This document shows, piece by piece, positions 16,386-25,085 of a DNA stretch of 64,000 bases. The stretch's first letter is position 1. Every line of letters begins with the position of its first letter. The translations under genes were made by a program, and so were the position numbers. This DNA is from Jeotgalicoccus saudimassiliensis. GTDB lineage: Bacteria > Bacillota > Bacilli > Staphylococcales > Salinicoccaceae. Under the pieces are notes generated by a model, which did no database searches, was not told where the DNA came from, and saw only the letters and a list, made by a program, of their open reading frames with translations. The stretch spans positions 1,642,001-1,706,000 of the forward strand of contig NZ_CCSE01000001.1 of assembly GCF_000756715.1 (NCBI RefSeq), in the 5' to 3' direction.

Positions 16386-17747
16386 ATGTATTTCAAACAA
16401 TTTTATGATCAGAAACTTTCACAAACTTCGTATATGGTAGCATGTCAAAAGACAAAAGAAGCTATTATTATCGACCCGAAACGCGTAGTAGATGAATACC
16501 GGGAAACGGCGGATGTTGAAGGATTTAAAATAACAAAGGCGACAGAAACACATATCCATGCTGACTTCGCTTCCGGTCTTCGTGATGCATCTCGTAAATT
16601 TGGTGCGACACTTTATGTCTCTGACGAAGGCGATGAGAATTGGAAATATCAAAATGTTCCTGATGACACTGTATTTCTTAAAGAAGGCAGTATTATAAAT
16701 GTCGGAAATGTCGAATTGAAAGTTATTCACACACCGGGACATACCCCTGAGAGTATTTCATTTGTACTGACAGACCACGGCGGCGGAAGTACGGAACCGA
16801 TGGGTATGTTTACAGGAGACTTTATATTTGTCGGTGATATTGGCCGTCCTGATTTACTTGAAGAAGCTGCAAATATGGAGGGTGCGACAGAAGAAGGAGC
16901 AAATGCTATGTTTGATTCATTGAAAAAAATGAAAGATTATCCTGACTTTATGCAGATATGGCCGGGGCACGGTGCAGGAAGTGCATGCGGCAAATCACTC
17001 GGGGCCGTTCCGTTATCTACACTTGGATACGAAAGAAAAAATAACTGGGCACTTAAAGTGACAGACAGAGCTGCATTTATTAATGAACTGACAAGTGATC
17101 AGCCGGAACCGCCGAGCTATTTTGCACAAATGAAAAAAGTGAACAAAGAAGGTCTGCCGGAATTTAAAGTGAGAGAACTCACAGCAGGTACGCCTGAAAT
17201 ATTACCGGGTCAGCTGTTTGATTTAAGAAGTAAAAAAGAGTTTAAAAAGGGATTCAAAAAAGGTGCGATTAACGTACCTTACAATAGTAAATTCCTGCAG
17301 TTTGCCGGCTGGTATATTAATTACAATGAACCGATGACGATAATTGCAAACCCTGAAACCAGCAAAACGCTGCAGGAAGATTTTGCATCTATCGGTTTTG
17401 ATAACATTCAGTTAATCGTACCAATGGATCAGGCAGAACAGTATTCTGACGATAATTACGAGAATATTTCCCCGGAAATATTTACTAAAGACATGAGCAG
17501 TAAAAACATTCTTGATGTTCGTACAAACTCTGAATATCACGCTGGAAATCTGGAAAGTGCAGCTCATATTCATTTTGGCAAGCTTCAAAATGCGGATATA
17601 CCGTTTAACAATGAAGATAAAATTTATGTTCATTGTCAATCCGGTGTGCGTTCAGCGATTGCAATGAGTGTCCTTAAAGCCCGGGGGTTCGATAATATTG
17701 TAAATATCGAAAAAGGGTATATAGGTATTAAAGAAGCGATGAAATAA
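16386..17747 (+). CDS. cstB: CstB, persulfide dioxygenase-rhodanese fusion
   Basis: 453 residues. The N-terminal metallo-beta-lactamase/ETHE1-type domain carries non-haem iron ligands in [10 protein letters not shown] (His56, His58, Asp60), HTPGHTPES and [13 protein letters not shown], plus [12 protein letters not shown] degenerate rhodanese domain without a Cys (about 205-310, [10 protein letters not shown]) follows, then an active rhodanese domain with C417 (VHCQSGVRS). CstB oxidises persulfides and makes thiosulfate. GGAGAG 9 nt upstream favours ATG 16386 over GTG 16377. It ends in TAATG, overlapping tauE by one base. Confidence 0.93.
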   Translation: MYFKQFYDQKLSQTSYMVACQKTKEAIIIDPKRVVDEYRETADVEGFKITKATETHIHADFASGLRDASRKFGATLYVSDEGDENWKYQNVPDDTVFLKEGSIINVGNVELKVIHTPGHTPESISFVLTDHGGGSTEPMGMFTGDFIFVGDIGRPDLLEEAANMEGATEEGANAMFDSLKKMKDYPDFMQIWPGHGAGSACGKSLGAVPLSTLGYERKNNWALKVTDRAAFINELTSDQPEPPSYFAQMKKVNKEGLPEFKVRELTAGTPEILPGQLFDLRSKKEFKKGFKKGAINVPYNSKFLQFAGWYINYNEPMTIIANPETSKTLQEDFASIGFDNIQLIVPMDQAEQYSDDNYENISPEIFTKDMSSKNILDVRTNSEYHAGNLESAAHIHFGKLQNADIPFNNEDKIYVHCQSGVRSAIAMSVLKARGFDNIVNIEKGYIGIKEAMK

Positions 17748-18529
17748 TGGAATTCTCATTTATCATCATTATATTTTTAATTGGTTTTATCGGTTCTTTT
17801 ATATCAGGTATGGTAGGCATTGGCGGCTCGATTATTAAATATCCGATGCTGCTCTATATTCCTTCCCTGCTCGGTTTTACTTCTTTTACAGCGCATGAAG
17901 TTGCCGGTATAAGTGCAGTACAGGTGTTTTTCGCTACTATCGGCGGGGTTTGGGCTTATAAAAGCAGCGGCTATCTTAATTTAAAACTGATTGTTTATAT
18001 GGGCGGTGCCATTCTGATCGGCAGTCTGATTGGCGGATACAGCTCAGGATTCTTCACTGAAAATCAGATTAATATCGTCTACGCTGCTCTTGCAACGATT
18101 GCTGTAATAATGATGTTCATGCCGAAAAAAGAAGTACCATTCCTTCCTGGCGGAGAGCTTCATTTCAATAAATATCTTGCTGCAGGTTTAGCGTTCATTA
18201 CCGGAGCGGCTTCAGGAATTGTAGGCGCAGCCGGAGCATTTATTCTAGTGCCGATTATGCTTGTTGTGCTTAGAATCCCGACCAGGGTGACGATTGCGAC
18301 CAGTCTCGCGGTAACTTTTATTTCTTCTATCGGGACAACAGCCGGAAAAATAGTGACGGACCAAGTATTATATGGACCTGCTCTTATTATGATTATCGCC
18401 AGTCTGATTGCAGCACCGCTCGGTGCGAAAGCCGGTCAAAAGATTAATACAAAGATACTCCAGTGGATGCTTGGAATACTTATTCTCGGAACTGCTGTTA
18501 AAATATGGATTGAGATATTCACGCAGTAA
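17747..18529 (+). CDS. tauE: TauE/SafE family sulfite/thiosulfate exporter
   Basis: 260 residues with about eight membrane helices and the two repeated GxGGSxxK/GAxGxxxxP-like halves of TauE proteins ([13 protein letters not shown] near the N-terminus; [17 protein letters not shown] in the second half). It is translationally coupled to cstB through TAATG. In staphylococcal cst loci a TauE protein probably exports sulfite or thiosulfate made during persulfide oxidation; the same role is likely here. Confidence 0.88.
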   Translation: MEFSFIIIIFLIGFIGSFISGMVGIGGSIIKYPMLLYIPSLLGFTSFTAHEVAGISAVQVFFATIGGVWAYKSSGYLNLKLIVYMGGAILIGSLIGGYSSGFFTENQINIVYAALATIAVIMMFMPKKEVPFLPGGELHFNKYLAAGLAFITGAASGIVGAAGAFILVPIMLVVLRIPTRVTIATSLAVTFISSIGTTAGKIVTDQVLYGPALIMIIASLIAAPLGAKAGQKINTKILQWMLGILILGTAVKIWIEIFTQ

Positions 18530-18555
18530 ATAATAAATTAAGGTGAGAGATGTAT

Positions 18556-18981
18556 ATGGCTCATTTAAAAACTGTTTGGAACGGAAGTACAAAAGGAAAC
18601 GGAACAATTACAGGAGATAAAATGGACACGCCAATCGCAATCCCGACGGTGTCAGGCGGCAGCGGTGACGGCGCAAATCCGACAGACCTGCTCGCAGCTT
18701 CCGCAGCATCCTGCTATGCGATGACATTAATTGCTTTAACTGCAGCGAGAAACTTACCGGTAATAGGTCTAGTGATGACTACAGAAGCTGTGAATTCAAA
18801 AGATAAAGGATTAAAAATTATTCATTATCCTGAAGTCAGTCTGCCTGAAAGTGCCACTGAAGAAGAGATTAAGTTCGTGGAACGTGCATTTAATACTGCC
18901 GACATGGGCTGTCACATCGGCAATCTGCTTAAAAGAGCGGATGCAGAAATTAAGATTGAAGGTAAAATTTCATTGGAATAA
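18556..18981 (+). CDS. OsmC/Ohr family thiol peroxidase-like protein
   Basis: About 141 residues. Both reactive cysteines of the OsmC fold are present: AASAASCYAMTLIALTAARN and NTADMGCHIGNLLKRAD. OsmC proteins reduce organic or lipid peroxides, and in some cst-like loci handle persulfides. AGGTGAG 8 nt upstream selects ATG 18556 rather than ATG 18550. It is the last gene of the cst operon (26 nt after tauE) and is followed by a strong terminator. Confidence 0.88.
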   Translation: MAHLKTVWNGSTKGNGTITGDKMDTPIAIPTVSGGSGDGANPTDLLAASAASCYAMTLIALTAARNLPVIGLVMTTEAVNSKDKGLKIIHYPEVSLPESATEEEIKFVERAFNTADMGCHIGNLLKRADAEIKIEGKISLE

Positions 18982-18991
18982 ACCAGGCATT

Positions 18992-19030
18992 TGACCTTGT
19001 ATGAGCTATTTCATACAGGGTCATTTTTTT
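18992..19030 (+). terminator. Terminator of the cst operon
   Basis: TGACCTTGTATGA pairs with TCATACAGGGTCA, followed by seven T. Confidence 0.9.
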
Positions 19031-19135
19031 ATCTCAGATTAAAGAAAATACTAATAGAATTAAAAAATCTGAATTATTAGTATATAATAGGGCCCAATAC
19101 AGTATCATCACAGTTTTATAATGAGGAGTGTGTGA

Positions 19136-20503
19136 ATGTCTAATCAATTAAGACCCTTATTTCATGAACCGGAAACTGAAGACTACTTGACCGCTGCTGT
19201 ATCAGCAGCACAAATGTTTAAAAATACTGCGATTGAAACATCGGAAGGTATCTACTGGGAAGAAGAACCGTTTTCTCCGGCTGAACCTTATGAAGATACA
19301 TTTATGGGACAGTTTTCTTTATACAGCGGTTCACCGGGTGTGATTTATTTTCTGACTCAGCTGGCACGGGCAGCGAAGGATCACAGTTATTTAGACGATG
19401 CTGTTAAAGCGGGCAGGTATATTATCAGCAACTGGGACTGTGAAGTGAGAATGCAGCAGTACGGAGGTAATATCGAACATTCAGAGTGGGGTATGCTGAA
19501 CGGTGTAACCGGGATTGCTTATGTATTTGGTGAGCTGGCTGAAGTTTCAGGAATGGTGGAATTTGATGAATTTGCGATTCAGCTGATTGAAGAAACAGCA
19601 GATGCAGCACGTCAGACAGATAAAGGAATTGCCTGGACAGATGAACCTGCGATTTTCTTTGACTCCGGAATTATACTGTTTTTAATTAAAGCAGCAGAAA
19701 AATATAAGAGAACAGACTGGCGAGATCTTGCTTTAAAAGCAGGAGAAAAGATACTGAATGAGGGACATGAAAAAGACGGCCGGACGACATGGACGACAAT
19801 CAGTCCGGCTTACTTTGGTATCCCTGAAGACAGTGTTATGCCGAACTACTTTTACGGTACAGCAGGTGTAGCATACACAATGGCTTGTTTATATGAAGAA
19901 AATAAAGATGAGAGGTATCTTGCAGCAGCCGAAAAAGGTGCAAGATATATTCAATCGATTGCGACAGTGGATAAGAATAATATTTTATTTCCGCACAGTT
20001 TTCCTTATTTAAAAGATGTACATTATCTGGGGCTATGTCACGGTGCAGCAGGTACCATCCGCTTGTTTTACAAGCTGTATAAAGTGACTGGTGAAGCGGA
20101 GTATAAAGAGTGGACAGAAAAAATCATCAACGGGATTTTGAATACAGGCGCACCGGAACTTCATTCAGACGGCTACTGGAACGTCGCATCACAATGCTGC
20201 GGCTCTGCTGGAATGAGCAGTGTATTTATCGGAATGTGGGCAGAAACTGGTGAAGAGAAATATTTACATTATGCAAAACGTGTCGGCAAGCAGCTATTGA
20301 GCGAAAGTGTCTATGAAGAAAACACAGGTGCATGCTGGTATCACGCATTCGACAGAACAGACCCTGGTCACGTGACTGCTAAAATTGGTTATCTGGACGG
20401 TGCTTCTGGTATAGCAGCTGAATTAGTTCAGCTGTATCAGGCGGTAACGAATGATTTCGATGTACTGAGACTGCCGGATGATCCTTATCCTAAAACTTTA
20501 TAA
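19136..20503 (+). CDS. Orphan LanC-like protein with Cys-Cys-Cys zinc-ligand pattern
   Basis: 455 residues with the alpha/alpha-barrel repeats of lanthionine synthetase C (YSGSPGVIYFL, WGMLNGVTGIAYVF, YFYGTAGVAYTMA, LCHGAAGTIRLFY, CCGSAGMSSVFIGM, YLDGASGIAAEL). The zinc site is C301 (LCHGAAG) plus C354-C355 (SQCCGSAG); the usual LanC has Cys-His at the second position. LanC enzymes add Cys thiols to dehydrated Ser/Thr. No LanB/LanM dehydratase, Cys-containing precursor or transporter lies beside it, so it may be an orphan LANCL-type enzyme. It is monocistronic, with GAGGAG before ATG. Confidence 0.82.
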   Translation: MSNQLRPLFHEPETEDYLTAAVSAAQMFKNTAIETSEGIYWEEEPFSPAEPYEDTFMGQFSLYSGSPGVIYFLTQLARAAKDHSYLDDAVKAGRYIISNWDCEVRMQQYGGNIEHSEWGMLNGVTGIAYVFGELAEVSGMVEFDEFAIQLIEETADAARQTDKGIAWTDEPAIFFDSGIILFLIKAAEKYKRTDWRDLALKAGEKILNEGHEKDGRTTWTTISPAYFGIPEDSVMPNYFYGTAGVAYTMACLYEENKDERYLAAAEKGARYIQSIATVDKNNILFPHSFPYLKDVHYLGLCHGAAGTIRLFYKLYKVTGEAEYKEWTEKIINGILNTGAPELHSDGYWNVASQCCGSAGMSSVFIGMWAETGEEKYLHYAKRVGKQLLSESVYEENTGACWYHAFDRTDPGHVTAKIGYLDGASGIAAELVQLYQAVTNDFDVLRLPDDPYPKTL

Positions 20504-20508
20504 TATAA

Positions 20509-20542
20509 AAAGAAGCCTCCGGTTAATAACCGGGGGCTTCTT
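20509..20542. terminator. Bidirectional terminator after the LanC-like gene
   Basis: AAGAAGCCTCCGGTT pairs with AACCGGGGGCTTCTT (G-U pairs allowed). It covers the 3' end of the converging membrane-protein gene. Confidence 0.85.
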
Positions 20543-21122
20543 CAGTTTCATCTAATTCATTTAAATTGAGTACATAATAATGTTTGTCGTTTAAGCCGAA
20601 ATAGAAATACACTGCAATCCAGCTCAGGCCTAAAGTGACAATACCAAGAACAATCAGTACAAAAATCATTAATGGCGAGGTTTTTTCTCCGGTTTCCTTA
20701 TTTATAAAACTTCTTAAAATAAAGAAACCGATAGCAGCATTGAAAATTATGCCAGTTATATTAGTAATCATATCTATAGAACTATCTTCAATGACAACAC
20801 CGCTGAGCTCCAGCAGCATTATAGCGATAAATGCTCCTACAAACAGCAGAATAACATATGCAGCTGTCGCCGATGAAACAAAATTCCTTCTGACATCCTG
20901 ATATTTTACTGCAGGCATCGTACCTTCCAGCACTTGATACCCCTTAAAGTAATCGTATACGAAACAAAGCTGCTTATACGTTGAAAGTATCGGCATAAAT
21001 GCCATCCACTTATTTCTGTACCCGGCTTTCCTGATAATAAAATAGAAAGACAGGCAGGTAATAATATAAAGCCCAACTGTCAGTATTAACCCCGTGAAAA
21101 TCGCGAAGCTCCCCAATCCCAT
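20523..21122 (-). CDS. Hypothetical membrane protein (DUF5684-like topology)
   Basis: 199 residues with about five hydrophobic segments. The first is followed by GYRNKWMAFMPILSTYKQL, a cytosolic amphipathic stretch typical of large poorly characterised Bacillales membrane proteins, and the C-terminus is acidic (NLNELDETEEAPGY). No catalytic motif is seen. It is encoded 25 nt downstream of the oxidoreductase gene on the same strand, so cotranscription is likely. Confidence 0.65.
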   Translation of the reverse strand: MGLGSFAIFTGLILTVGLYIITCLSFYFIIRKAGYRNKWMAFMPILSTYKQLCFVYDYFKGYQVLEGTMPAVKYQDVRRNFVSSATAAYVILLFVGAFIAIMLLELSGVVIEDSSIDMITNITGIIFNAAIGFFILRSFINKETGEKTSPLMIFVLIVLGIVTLGLSWIAVYFYFGLNDKHYYVLNLNELDETEEAPGY

Positions 21123-21147
21123 TTGCTTTCACTCCTGTTGTGTTATT

Positions 21148-22143
21148 CTAGCTGTTTTTTAAATTAACAATTGTACGGCCTCTGACCTTGCCGTCGATTA
21201 TATCATGAATTACCTGAGGAAGCTCCTCAAGGCTGACTTCATTAACAACATCTTTGTTGAGTATTTCCGGTTTTAAATCTTTCGCCAGTCTGTCCCAGAC
21301 TTTTATGCGCTGCTCCATTGGATAGAAAACAGAATCTACACCGAGCCACTGAATACCGCGTCCGATGAACGGCAGTACAGTCGTATGGACTTGAATACCT
21401 CCCACCAGTCCGAATGTAGCAAGTGCACCTTCGGGTTTAAGCGTTTTAATAATATACTCTGTCGTTTTCCCGCCGACCGGGTCAATTGCGGCTTGATACT
21501 GAGGTTTATGAACGGGTTTTTTATCATCATTAACGACGTCATCACGGTGAATGACTTTCTTCGCACCGAGTGATGTTAAATAATCTTTTTCATCCATGCT
21601 GCCTGTACTTGCGACGACATCGTATCCTAAAGCAGCGAGCATACTGATCGATAAACTTCCGGCACCACCGGAAGCACCGGCAACGAGTACTTCACCGTTA
21701 TCCGGTGTAACGCCTGCCTGTTCAAGTTTTGAAATAGAGATGCCTGCAGTAAATCCGGCAGTACCTAGTTCCATAGACTCTTTTAATGTCAGTCCGTCAG
21801 GTAATGGCACGACATATTCTGCGGGAATACGTGCAATTTCAGAAAATCCGCCTGAAATCCCTGTCCCGATTTTGTAACTTGTCGCGATGACTGAATCACC
21901 CTTTTTAAACTTGTCATCAGTCGATTCAATCACTTCGCCAGCAAGGTCAATCCCTGGAATAATCGGGAAGTTTTCAGCAATCTGACCTTCCGCTGCAACC
22001 ATGCCATCTTTATAATTCACGCTGGAGTAGTGAACGTCAATCAGTACGTCACCTCCGGATAAGTCCTCTATATTTAAATTTTTAACACTCATTTCTGTGC
22101 CTTCATCAGTTTTATCAGCAACTAAAGCTTTGAAAGAATTCAT
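21148..22143 (-). CDS. YhdH/AcuI-type NADPH-dependent enoyl (acryloyl-CoA) reductase
   Basis: 331 residues of the zinc-free medium-chain dehydrogenase family. The N-terminal GroES-like domain contains HYSSVNYKDGMVAAEGQ and PIIPGIDLAGEV. The NADPH-binding Rossmann domain has VLVAGASGGAGSLSISMLAALGYDVVASTG, where AGASGGAGS is the AcuI/YhdH form of the nucleotide loop. The end is FIGRGIQWLGVDSV...GRTIVNL. AcuI reduces toxic acryloyl-CoA; YhdH proteins are also seen as quinone reductases. A candidate SigB promoter lies upstream. Confidence 0.85.
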   Translation of the reverse strand: MNSFKALVADKTDEGTEMSVKNLNIEDLSGGDVLIDVHYSSVNYKDGMVAAEGQIAENFPIIPGIDLAGEVIESTDDKFKKGDSVIATSYKIGTGISGGFSEIARIPAEYVVPLPDGLTLKESMELGTAGFTAGISISKLEQAGVTPDNGEVLVAGASGGAGSLSISMLAALGYDVVASTGSMDEKDYLTSLGAKKVIHRDDVVNDDKKPVHKPQYQAAIDPVGGKTTEYIIKTLKPEGALATFGLVGGIQVHTTVLPFIGRGIQWLGVDSVFYPMEQRIKVWDRLAKDLKPEILNKDVVNEVSLEELPQVIHDIIDGKVRGRTIVNLKNS

Positions 22144-22174
22144 TGTGAGCCTCCTAAATTTACTTTAACTAACA

Positions 22175-22200
22175 GTACCCTCAGGTGTGATTGGTAAATC
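22175..22200 (-). promoter_or_regulatory. Candidate SigB promoter for the YhdH/AcuI gene
   Basis: Reading on the minus strand: GATTTA, 14 nt, GGGTAC, about 30 nt before the start codon. The -10 is good; the -35 matches GTTTAA at only four positions. Confidence 0.4.
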
Positions 22201-22246
22201 ATAAGTTGTAATATAGAGTCAAGATTATATTTACGGGGGAGTAGAC

Positions 22247-23386
22247 ATGAAAGTTATCGTGGGAATGGATTCATTTAAAGGCAGTTTACCGTCTGTTGAT
22301 GCGAATCATGCGGTTGAGAATGGTATTAAACAGGTTTTTCCGGGTGCTGTTGTCAAATCATTCGCCATGGCTGACGGCGGCGAGGGCACGGCCGAAACGC
22401 TTGTTGATGGTATGAATGGAAGTCTCGTTAAGATGACTGTAACAGGTCCATTGGGTACGCCGATTGAGTCTTCATACGGGTTAATTAAAGATGAAAGACT
22501 TGCAATTATAGAAGTCGCATCAGCATGCGGGTTAACATTGTTGTCTAAAGCTCAATTGAATCCGCTGATGACCACAACTTACGGCGTCGGCGAATTAATT
22601 AATCATGCTTATAATAATGGTGCGAGAAAATTCATTATCGGTCTCGGCGGCAGTTCAACGAACGACGGCGGTGTCGGTATGCTGCAGGCAATGGGCTACG
22701 AGTTTCAGGATAGTGACGGTAATCAGGTTGCGTTTGGCGGCGGGTCTTTATCGTCTATATATTCTATTAACCAGACAGTTGAAAGCCGGAAGTTTAAAGA
22801 CTGCGAATTCAGAGTGGCCTGTGATGTGTCCAATATTTTATACGGACAACAGGGAGCGTCTTATATATTCGGGCCGCAAAAGGGTGCAGACAGCGATATG
22901 CTGAAAGTTCTGGATGCCGGTTTGAAACACTATGCAGATTTTACATCTAAAGAAATGGGCATCGAGATTTCAAGTATTGAAGGCGGCGGTGCTGCGGGCG
23001 GTTTAGGTGCGGCTTTCCATGGTTATTTAAACGGTCAGCTGGAGTCCGGTGTTGAGCTTATTATGGACGTTCTCGGAGTGGAGTCGGAAATGGAAAATGC
23101 AGATTTTGTCATTACCGGAGAGGGCCGGATTGATGCACAGACATCAATGGGAAAAGTGCCTGCAGGTATGGCAGGCTTAGCTGGAAAATACAATGTTCCG
23201 ATTATCGCTGTTGGCGGAAGTCTGACTGACGATGCTTACAATCTTAATCATCATGGAATAAACGCAGTATTTTCAATTCAGAATGAACCTTTATCTATTG
23301 AAGAAGCAATGGATAGTAAAAGGACACGGACTAATATTGAAAGAACGGTAGAACAGGTCATGAGAACTTTGAAGATTAACCTGTAG
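22247..23386 (+). CDS. Glycerate kinase (GlxK/GarK family)
   Basis: 379 residues, the normal family length. It begins with MKVIVGMDSFKGSLPS and shows AMADGGEGTAETLV, GLGGSSTNDGGVGML and GGGAAGGLGAAFHGYL, then FVITGEGRIDAQTSMGKVP, all glycerate-kinase signatures. The enzyme phosphorylates glycerate with ATP to 2- or 3-phosphoglycerate in the cytosol. It has GGGGGAG before ATG and stands as a single gene divergent from the YhdH gene. Confidence 0.92.
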   Translation: MKVIVGMDSFKGSLPSVDANHAVENGIKQVFPGAVVKSFAMADGGEGTAETLVDGMNGSLVKMTVTGPLGTPIESSYGLIKDERLAIIEVASACGLTLLSKAQLNPLMTTTYGVGELINHAYNNGARKFIIGLGGSSTNDGGVGMLQAMGYEFQDSDGNQVAFGGGSLSSIYSINQTVESRKFKDCEFRVACDVSNILYGQQGASYIFGPQKGADSDMLKVLDAGLKHYADFTSKEMGIEISSIEGGGAAGGLGAAFHGYLNGQLESGVELIMDVLGVESEMENADFVITGEGRIDAQTSMGKVPAGMAGLAGKYNVPIIAVGGSLTDDAYNLNHHGINAVFSIQNEPLSIEEAMDSKRTRTNIERTVEQVMRTLKINL

Positions 23387-23399
23387 ATTTATAAGTCTG

Positions 23400-23424
23400 G
23401 TTTATGTCCTTCCAGTCAGGGAAC
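23400..23424 (+). promoter_or_regulatory. SigB promoter of the SOD-like lipoprotein gene
   Basis: GTTTAT, 13 nt, GGGAAC, ending 28 nt before the ATG. It fits GTTTAA-N13-GGGTAT closely, with the same spacer as four other candidates in this window. Confidence 0.7.
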
Positions 23425-23452
23425 ATGTCTATAAGAAGCTGGAGGGATTATT

Positions 23453-23995
23453 ATGAAGCGTTTGATGTATTTACCAATGTTACTCGTAATTTTAGTACTC
23501 GCAGCATGCGGAGAAGCGCCGATACAAGAGCCATCACAGGAAATTGAAGTCACCATGATGAATACTGAAGAAGAAGAGATTGGCAGCGCAACGTTAGCAG
23601 AAACGGATAATGGCTTAACAATCGCACTGGAAGCAGAAGGACTCGAACCGGGAATGCATGGTATCCATATTCATAATGCAGGTATGTGTGAAGGGCCGGA
23701 CTTTGAATCAGCAGGTGACCATTACAACCCGACAGATGCTGCTCACGGATTTGATCATGAAGACGGGCCTCATGCAGGTGACTTGGAGAATATCGAAGTT
23801 GCTGACGACGGAACTGTTTCAACGGAACTTAATACAGAGAGTGTATCTATTTTAGAAGAAAACTTAGATAATACTTTACTGACTGATGAAGGAACTGCGT
23901 TAATCATTCACTCAGGTGAAGATGATTATCAAACACAGCCTTCAGGTGATGCGGGGACACCAGTTGCGTGCGGTGTTATTTCAGAACCTAAATAA
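23453..23995 (+). CDS. Cu/Zn superoxide dismutase-family lipoprotein
   Basis: 180 residues. A signal peptide ends in the lipobox LAAC (lipidated C19), so it is anchored outside the membrane. The SodC fold is shown by MHGIHIHNAGMC (HxH copper ligands and disulfide Cys), GDHYNPTDAAHG (bridging and zinc His), DGPHAGDL, and LIIHSGEDDYQTQPSGDAGTPVACGVI (copper His, second Cys). The metal ligands look complete, so dismutase activity on extracellular superoxide is plausible. Its SigB-like promoter fits a stress role. Confidence 0.88.
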   Translation: MKRLMYLPMLLVILVLAACGEAPIQEPSQEIEVTMMNTEEEEIGSATLAETDNGLTIALEAEGLEPGMHGIHIHNAGMCEGPDFESAGDHYNPTDAAHGFDHEDGPHAGDLENIEVADDGTVSTELNTESVSILEENLDNTLLTDEGTALIIHSGEDDYQTQPSGDAGTPVACGVISEPK

Positions 23996-24005
23996 CAGTA
24001 AATAA

Positions 24006-24051
24006 AAACAGCCGGAAAATCCATTATTAAGGATTTGCCGGCTGTTTTTTT
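24006..24051 (+). terminator. Terminator after the SOD-like gene
   Basis: AACAGCCGGAAAATCC pairs with GGATTTGCCGGCTGTT (one bulge), followed by six to seven T. Confidence 0.9.
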
Positions 24052-24060
24052 GAATTTTAA

Positions 24061-24166
24061 TGGAGTTGGTATGAGACGCTCTCATGTGTATCCGAATCTC
24101 TTGGGGTTGGGATGAAAGTCAGTCATGTGTATCCAAATCTCCTAGAACTCAGAATAAACCACTCCA
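24061..24166. repeat. Intergenic element: two 40-nt imperfect direct repeats inside inverted ends
   Basis: Units at 24065-24104 and 24106-24145 share GTTGG-ATGA and an identical core TCATGTGTATCC-AATCTC. The whole is bracketed by TGGAGTTGGT and AACCACTCCA, which are nearly inverse complements. The architecture resembles the short TGGGA...TCCCA intergenic repeats of staphylococci, but the sequence differs. Confidence 0.6.
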
Positions 24167-24188
24167 GTTTTCAGCTTCATTTTATATT

Positions 24189-24836
24189 TTATTCTGTTTC
24201 CTGTTCTTCAGCATAAATTTTACCTAATGCTTCCTGGAATAATTCAACAGGCTGTGCACCTGAAATTGAATACTTATCGTTAACTAGGAAGAAAGGAACG
24301 CCTTGTATTCCAAGACTTGATGCTTGTGAGATATCAACATTCACATCCTGTTTATACTGTTCGCTCTTCACGATATCACGTACAGCAGCACCGTCTAAGC
24401 CGACTGATTCTGACAGACGTGCCAGTGTATCTTCATCGTTCAGCACTTCACCGTTAGTGAAGTGTGCCTGGTATAACGCTTTAAAGAATTCGGTTCCTTT
24501 ACCTTGTTCTTTCGCATATTGGAAAACGCGGTGAGCATCCAGTGTATTCGTGAGTTTAGCAGTATCGTAATTAATCACAACACCAGCTTTTTCAGCTGTT
24601 TCTGTTACTTGTGAAAACATGCCTTCTGCTTGTGCTGCAGGCATGCCTTTCATTTTAGAGAAAGTTTCAGCATACGTTTCTCCCGGAGTATATTCAGCAT
24701 CCGGCATTAACTGGAAACTCTTATACTCAATTTCAACTTCATCTTTATGTTCAAATGTTTTAAGTGCATTATCTAAATTTGCCTGTCCGATATAGCAGAA
24801 TGGGCATACGAAATCTGACCAGATTGTAATTTTCAT
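24189..24836 (-). CDS. DsbA-family (FrnE-like) thiol oxidoreductase
   Basis: 215 residues, cytosolic because no signal peptide is present. Thioredoxin-fold active site VCPFCY (C11, C14) and cis-Pro loop IQGVPFFLV flank the helical DsbA insert (residues ~60-150). FrnE-type proteins act in oxidative-stress tolerance and polyketide or peptide disulfide chemistry. Its ATG overlaps the stop codon of an upstream 51-residue CX6C peptide gene (TAATG), so the two are translationally coupled. Confidence 0.9.
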   Translation of the reverse strand: MKITIWSDFVCPFCYIGQANLDNALKTFEHKDEVEIEYKSFQLMPDAEYTPGETYAETFSKMKGMPAAQAEGMFSQVTETAEKAGVVINYDTAKLTNTLDAHRVFQYAKEQGKGTEFFKALYQAHFTNGEVLNDEDTLARLSESVGLDGAAVRDIVKSEQYKQDVNVDISQASSLGIQGVPFFLVNDKYSISGAQPVELFQEALGKIYAEEQETE

Positions 24837-24991
24837 TATTTATTATCCTCTTTCTCTACTTTGATTGGACCGCACATACCGGTCTCGAAGTCGCACACCA
24901 TACCGGAATTGCCGAAATCCAAAGTCTCGATTTCTTTAACTTCTTTTGGTGTTTCTTTTGAAATGTTTGTCTCATTCTCTTTTACACTCAT
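24836..24991 (-). CDS. 51-residue CX6C peptide coupled to the DsbA-family gene
   Basis: A small gene beginning MSVKENETNISK, Lys/Glu-rich in the first half, then LDFGNSGMVCDFETGMCGP with C33 and C40. It has a strong AAAGGAG site 8 nt before ATG, and its TAA shares a base with the start of the DsbA-like gene. It has no signal peptide. The pair of cysteines next to a thiol oxidoreductase suggests a substrate, partner or redox-sensing/metal-binding peptide. I do not know a named family. Confidence 0.72.
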   Translation of the reverse strand: MSVKENETNISKETPKEVKEIETLDFGNSGMVCDFETGMCGPIKVEKEDNK

Positions 24992-25044
24992 GATTCAAAC
25001 TCCTTTCACTCACTGTCATTTTAACAGGACAGCCGGAGAATAAC

Positions 25045-25077
25045 GAAAAAACTGCCTGCTGCAGGACAGCGGGCAGT
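25045..25077 (-). terminator. Terminator of the codBA operon
   Basis: On the minus strand, ACTGCCCGCTG pairs with CAGCAGGCAGT, followed by TTTTTTCG. Confidence 0.88.
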
Positions 25078-25085
25078 GTTGTTCC

